Below are positions 5,613 to 10,024 of a stretch of DNA of 10,024 nt, piece after piece (the stretch's first letter is position 1; each line of letters begins with the position of its first letter). The notes beneath the pieces were generated by a model, which made no database searches, was not told where the DNA came from, and saw nothing but the letters and a program-made list of their open reading frames with translations. This DNA comes from Marine group II euryarchaeote REDSEA-S43_B8 (lineage in GTDB: Archaea > Thermoplasmatota > Poseidoniia > Poseidoniales > Thalassarchaeaceae). The translations under genes and the position numbers were made by a program. The stretch is from assembly GCA_001629235.1 (NCBI GenBank), contig LUSA01000063.1, forward strand, positions 5,025 through 15,048. The letters are read 5' to 3'.

Positions 5613-8600
5613 GTGCGAGGCAGACTAGTACTGTTATCGATGGTTTTGCTACTGGCCTCTTCATTGTCTTCTTTGGCCTATGGGTCAACTCCAGACGACA
5701 ACAACGATATCTCTGAAATCTCAGAAAACGAGCCTAGAGTACAGGGAACCCATAATCCATGGATAGAACAGTCACTTATCGATAGGTCCGAGACCGGGCA
5801 GAAGAATATTCGTGTCACTGCCATCACTAGTTCTCTTGGGCACTTGGACACGTGGCAGAGGCAGATTGGAGCTATAGACAGGCAAGCTCCAGCCGGTCCA
5901 GGGGAAAGGCTCTCTCATCATGAAACGACCTCCACTGGAACGGATCACCGGACCTTTTGGGTCAACTCCTCTTTTTTGCCAAAGCTAATCCAAGTTTCAG
6001 GAATCGTGGCTTTGCTCGATGCAGAGAATTCTCCAGAGCCATATGGGATCTTACCCATCGAGCCGAGCCCCAATACTGTAAGATCCGGAGAGATACACGG
6101 TGCGAATGATGCTTGGGAGATGGGATTCTCAGGCGAGGGGCTAATAGTCGCAGTTGCAGATACGGGGGTCGACTTCGCCCATCCAGATCTGAATGGGACC
6201 CAGGCCAGAGTTGGATTCCAGAACTCTTCATACTACGGCTGGCCTCTGATGTTCGATCACAACAGCATGTATACTTGGATGGTAGATGGAAAGTCCTACC
6301 CCGAGTCAAATACGTGGTATGCCGATACATCCACCGTAGATTTCGATAATGACTCGGACGGGATACTCGACGAATCGGGTTTGAACATCACAGGAGTGAA
6401 CGAATCCCTATCTGGAGAATATCACCTGGGGGAGCATCCTGACTGGCGCCTTCGCGACAGGGCCGGTGGTGATGTCCCGATTCTGGTCGTGGATGACCGA
6501 CTATCAGGGGTATACGAGACCGTTTGGCCCGACACGGATAGAGACGGTTGGTTCGGCAACGAGACTCCCATGCGACCGGGTGAGGAGACATCTGGTAGGG
6601 ACACTGATGGAGATGGCCTCTGGGACGTCTCCGCGGGACTCGTATACTGGGTATCTGACGGAGTAAACGGAGTGCCGTATGGAGGGACATACTCTGCCAG
6701 GCATGGGTACTCAGACAGGATCGCAGGACCAGGAAATCTGACTCTTTTCATGCTAGAGTCAGGAACCCATGGGACCCTTTGCGCCAGTGCCATCTCCGCC
6801 CAAGGCGTCGTTGATGGTGGCAGAGTACTAGGAATGGCACCAAATGCTACGATTTCCTCAATTGGAAACCACTACTCAGGAGGGCACTCATTGGATGCAT
6901 GGAGATTCATTGCAGAGGGTTATGATGGAGATCCAAGCACTCCAGATCAACCGCACATAGGGTCTTTCTCTTTCGGGTACTCTTCTGTCGACGACTCTGG
7001 GGCCGATGGGTATTCCCTATACCTCGATTGGATAACCAGAGTTTACAACTCAAATGCATCGTACGCCGTAGCAATTGGAAACGGGGGACACGGCTTCGGG
7101 ACCACAAAGGTGCCAGGGGCCGCTCATGGGGTATTCTCAGTGGGCGCGTTCAGTAGCCGCTCCTCAGACTCGTGGGGTCAGAGCGCACCATGGTCAAACA
7201 GGGGCCCAAACGCCGTTGGAAGGATGGATCCCGATATCGTAGCAGTAGGTTGGTCGGCAACTGGAGATATGCCACTCAACAACTACGACAATGCGAACCA
7301 GGCATGGACGACATGGGGGGGGACCAGCCTGGCCACACCAGTAGTGGCCGGGCTCCTCGCTCTGGTGGAGGAGGCTTGGCTGGAGAACAGGGGCTATCAT
7401 CCTAAATCCCAGGAGCTCCGTGACTTCGTCCTATCAACCTCAGACGACAGAGGGTACGAGTCCTTTGTTCAGGGAGGCGGATGGATGAATGCCTCTCGTG
7501 CGGTCAAGACCCTAGCCGCAGAGAACGGAACGTGGTCTGCATCTCCTGCCCAATGGAACACAGGTTGGTTCCATGGCAAGCATAGAGACGCAAATCTGAA
7601 TTCCATAGCACCAGGAGAATCACAGACATTCGATGTCAAATTCGAAAACCCCGGGTCATCAGAACTCCAACTCAATCTGACACCAGTCTCCTTCCAGCCC
7701 CTTGCTCACGAGGTCCTAGTCTGGAACAGCACAGGAAACGGATCTGGAGGGGGCGAGAACGACACATGGGACGGACACCAAGGCGATAGGCCAGACTTGC
7801 TTATACCCATACACATAACCAACGACTCCTCTAACAGGCTTCACCCAGATACGGTGCAATTCAGAGCAAGAGCCACAATCCAGTATGACGCATTCGACGA
7901 GGATCTCGACAGGTCTTCAATGGAGCGGGTATATCTGGAGGTCTTCAGATGGAGCGACTTCGATGGCGATGGCACCTATCACAACGACAGCGACAGTGAT
8001 GGAATGGTTGACGAGTCAGAGTGGGAGGACTCAGAAGAGCTCGAGGAAGTGACATACTGGTGGTATCATGGGCCCCAGGCGGAGGTAAGAGTGGGTCTCC
8101 CTTTCGAAGATGCTCGAGATGGACTGCTACTTGGGGTCTGGAGGTACGATGCAAGTCCTTCGGGACTAGACCCAGTTCGGATAGAGATCGATTGGACTTC
8201 CTTCGGAATCTCCGATGACGAATGGATATCCACAAGCGAGAACATCGAAATCGAACCAGGCTCCAATAACACCGTCCCCGTCACTGTTTCAGTGCCAGAA
8301 GACTCCACACCAGGCCTCCATCAACACGGCATTCTCGTCCAATCACAATCAGCTGATGATCCCAATAATTCCAGAAGCTGGACCCTGCCAATAGTAACCA
8401 ACGTCCCTTGGGAGGGTCCCTTCTCCCTGCTCCCGAAGCCCCTAGACGGCAACGTAACCAACCAGACCCTATACACCGAATCCTGGATAAGTGGTGCGAT
8501 GCGATGGGGCTGGAGGCCCGAGAGCGGGGACTGGAGGTTCCTCACGATCGACTGGCCCGAGGAACTAGGCCAAGACGGGGCGATCATCCTAGATGTTGAT

Positions 8601-10024
8601 TGGGATGACAACCCGTACACGGACATAGATGTGCTATGGCTTACTGAGACGGCTCACGGATACTACGATGACGATCCGGACTCGTATGGGCCTAGCACAT
8701 TCTTCATCGAAGAACGTTCGGTGAACAACCACGCCACGAGCGGACAGCACAACTGGGGGACATACACGGGCACCTCCAGAGAGACCTTCGCAGTCCCAGC
8801 AACTTCCGGAACTCACCAAATGATCCTCCATACTGCACTGCACGGAGTAGAGACTAACGACAACCCCCTCAACATCTCAGTCGGATACATTTCAGCAGAA
8901 TCCTCAGGCTTCAGCAGGACAGTTTCAGACTGGTCCGAGTCCGAAGGGAACGATACCGCTCTCGTGGTCTCCACAATGCCTATGCCCGTGGAGTCCGTTT
9001 CGTCTCACGGTTGGGTCAGGCCCATCTACCTGGACAACCAGGTAGCATTCCAGGACGACCCAGGTGACAAGATGACAGCGTCTTGGTGGTACAACTTGAC
9101 CATGGAGGAGGCATCCGAGCTCACTGTCTCCATGGACTCTTATGATAGCGTGGATCTAGACCTATTCCGCTTCAGAGACGAGGACGGAGACGGCATTTTC
9201 TCCTCAGGAGAAGAAGTCACTAGATCATGGAGCGGGACCTCTTCGGAAACGATCTCAGTAACAGATCCGGAGGACGGACTGTACGGAGTAGCGGTCCACG
9301 GATATTCGGTGGACGGAGAGGGGGCCGACTTCTGGATCGACATCGAGGTCGTCGCGGGGTCATCCTTGCAGGTACCCTCATTCCACGACCTGAACGAATC
9401 AGTGATTTCCGATATCTGGCCTTCTGGGTCAGATTCCCTAGGGGGGCGAGTCCCCACCGGAGCGATAGAGCTGAACATCAGCTACCTTAGGCCTCCCGAG
9501 GAAGGGAACTGGACAGGCTTCATCGACCTATCCCTCGAAGGAGGTGCACTGATTCGACTCCCATATCACTACGAGTTAGTCGAACTAGACCCAGAGATAT
9601 CGTTCACAGCCCCTCAGAATCTCACTGAGACCAATACACAGCTGCCAATAAAACTGCATGCAGCAGATATCGGAATAGGATTCAAACTATCCCATCTGAC
9701 TTGGACATGGCCATCCAACAATACGACATTCCCAGCTGACTCGGTTTGGGGGTTATCCACAAACGGGACCCTCCACGACCTCACCTCTGTCTGGAATGGT
9801 GTCGGCAACCTATCCGACAACCTCCTCCTTAGGGAGGCTTGGGTGAACTCGACACTCCCCGCTAGCGAGCAGTGGTTCGAATTCCACGCGATGGTCTCAG
9901 ACGCATCCGGGCGCACCTCCTCTTCGGACCTTGCCGTCTCCTACGATGTCACATCCCCGATGCTGGCCATTCACGGGGTTCCCTGGATAACAAACACCGA
10001 GACACTGGACTTCCAGATACAAAC
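5613..10024 (+). CDS. Secreted S8 subtilisin-like serine protease, very large (3' partial)
   Basis: An extracellular or surface endopeptidase, open to the window end (1470 codons, no stop). GTG 5613 follows an in-frame stop at 5607 and gives a basic signal peptide, MRGRLVLLSMVLLLASSLSS, with cleavage near residue 24; ATG 5640 would lose the charged n-region. A propeptide-like region covers about 55-165. Catalytic residues are Asp183 (AVADTGVDFAHPDL), His386 (ESGTHGTLCAS), oxyanion Asn490 (AIGNGG) and Ser572 (GTSLATPVVAG), so the protease should be active. Asp and His are about 200 residues apart, against some 30 in subtilisin; the insertion has calcium-type loops at 243-254, 307-317 and 330-338. 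After the catalytic domain (to about 630) come beta-sandwich-like regions with further loops at 782-797 and 1189-1200, the latter a canonical 12-residue EF-hand pattern. About 30 N-x-S/T sequons suggest glycosylation. No transmembrane or sorting segment is reached. The likely role is degradation of marine protein. Confidence 0.92.
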   Translation, partial: MRGRLVLLSMVLLLASSLSSLAYGSTPDDNNDISEISENEPRVQGTHNPWIEQSLIDRSETGQKNIRVTAITSSLGHLDTWQRQIGAIDRQAPAGPGERLSHHETTSTGTDHRTFWVNSSFLPKLIQVSGIVALLDAENSPEPYGILPIEPSPNTVRSGEIHGANDAWEMGFSGEGLIVAVADTGVDFAHPDLNGTQARVGFQNSSYYGWPLMFDHNSMYTWMVDGKSYPESNTWYADTSTVDFDNDSDGILDESGLNITGVNESLSGEYHLGEHPDWRLRDRAGGDVPILVVDDRLSGVYETVWPDTDRDGWFGNETPMRPGEETSGRDTDGDGLWDVSAGLVYWVSDGVNGVPYGGTYSARHGYSDRIAGPGNLTLFMLESGTHGTLCASAISAQGVVDGGRVLGMAPNATISSIGNHYSGGHSLDAWRFIAEGYDGDPSTPDQPHIGSFSFGYSSVDDSGADGYSLYLDWITRVYNSNASYAVAIGNGGHGFGTTKVPGAAHGVFSVGAFSSRSSDSWGQSAPWSNRGPNAVGRMDPDIVAVGWSATGDMPLNNYDNANQAWTTWGGTSLATPVVAGLLALVEEAWLENRGYHPKSQELRDFVLSTSDDRGYESFVQGGGWMNASRAVKTLAAENGTWSASPAQWNTGWFHGKHRDANLNSIAPGESQTFDVKFENPGSSELQLNLTPVSFQPLAHEVLVWNSTGNGSGGGENDTWDGHQGDRPDLLIPIHITNDSSNRLHPDTVQFRARATIQYDAFDEDLDRSSMERVYLEVFRWSDFDGDGTYHNDSDSDGMVDESEWEDSEELEEVTYWWYHGPQAEVRVGLPFEDARDGLLLGVWRYDASPSGLDPVRIEIDWTSFGISDDEWISTSENIEIEPGSNNTVPVTVSVPEDSTPGLHQHGILVQSQSADDPNNSRSWTLPIVTNVPWEGPFSLLPKPLDGNVTNQTLYTESWISGAMRWGWRPESGDWRFLTIDWPEELGQDGAIILDVDWDDNPYTDIDVLWLTETAHGYYDDDPDSYGPSTFFIEERSVNNHATSGQHNWGTYTGTSRETFAVPATSGTHQMILHTALHGVETNDNPLNISVGYISAESSGFSRTVSDWSESEGNDTALVVSTMPMPVESVSSHGWVRPIYLDNQVAFQDDPGDKMTASWWYNLTMEEASELTVSMDSYDSVDLDLFRFRDEDGDGIFSSGEEVTRSWSGTSSETISVTDPEDGLYGVAVHGYSVDGEGADFWIDIEVVAGSSLQVPSFHDLNESVISDIWPSGSDSLGGRVPTGAIELNISYLRPPEEGNWTGFIDLSLEGGALIRLPYHYELVELDPEISFTAPQNLTETNTQLPIKLHAADIGIGFKLSHLTWTWPSNNTTFPADSVWGLSTNGTLHDLTSVWNGVGNLSDNLLLREAWVNSTLPASEQWFEFHAMVSDASGRTSSSDLAVSYDVTSPMLAIHGVPWITNTETLDFQIQ

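Noticed and set aside
5962..9916. Many minus-strand and alternate-frame open frames inside the protease gene
   Set aside because: They are shadows of a continuous plus-strand frame with signal peptide, full catalytic triad and domain structure. None shows recognisable motifs.
1..10024. CRISPR arrays, insertion sequences, attachment sites, toxin-antitoxin or defence genes
   Set aside because: No regularly spaced repeats, transposase motifs or defence-family proteins were seen on either strand. The tRNA genes show no partial duplicate that would suggest an integrated element.

Overview
The window looks like chromosome from an uncultivated marine planktonic euryarchaeon, most likely Marine Group II (Poseidoniales). 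This assignment is inference. It rests on an archaeal-style RNase P RNA, an archaeal/eukaryotic-type AsnRS, TATA-like elements about 25-30 bases before RNA genes and before a probably leaderless secreted-protease gene, heavy AGG/AGA arginine codon use, and a very large secreted subtilase with calcium-loop repeats. No plasmid, phage, insertion sequence or CRISPR signal is visible.

Layout from left to right. (1) 1-1308 (+): C-terminal half of an RND/MMPL-superfamily membrane transporter, cut by the left edge. (2) About 1311-1612 (-): the RNase P RNA gene, which fills the apparent gap and ends only a few bases from the transporter stop. (3) 1691-2392 (+): rpiA, ribose-5-phosphate isomerase A. 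(4) 2432-2508 (+): tRNA-Lys(CTT) with encoded CCA, directly abutting the asnS reading frame. (5) 2572-3900 (+): asnS, asparaginyl-tRNA synthetase. (6) 3912-4313 (+): a small three-helix membrane protein with a MerT-like Cys-Cys in helix 1. (7) 4362-5428 (+): an isovaleryl-CoA-dehydrogenase-like acyl-CoA dehydrogenase, broken by an internal frameshifting deletion that removes about 50 codons at a short sequence overlap. (8) 5452-5527 (-): tRNA-Gln(TTG). (9) 5613 to the right edge (+): a secreted S8 subtilisin-like protease of more than 1470 residues, unfinished in the window. It has a complete catalytic triad, a roughly 200-residue Asp-His insertion carrying calcium-binding-type loops, and a long sequon-rich beta-sandwich tail.

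The genes do not form one pathway. Translation and RNA processing are represented by RNase P RNA, two tRNAs and AsnRS. Central carbon metabolism is represented by rpiA. Protein and amino-acid catabolism are suggested by the secreted protease and the leucine-degradation-type acyl-CoA dehydrogenase, which would fit a heterotroph feeding on marine protein. asnS, the small membrane protein and the dehydrogenase are tightly spaced on one strand and may be cotranscribed. The tRNA-Gln and protease genes diverge from a short region with back-to-back TATA-like boxes and an inverted repeat between them. I found no convincing novel multi-gene system. The points most worth checking are the RNase P RNA gene, the broken dehydrogenase, the architecture of the protease and the tRNA-Lys/asnS junction.
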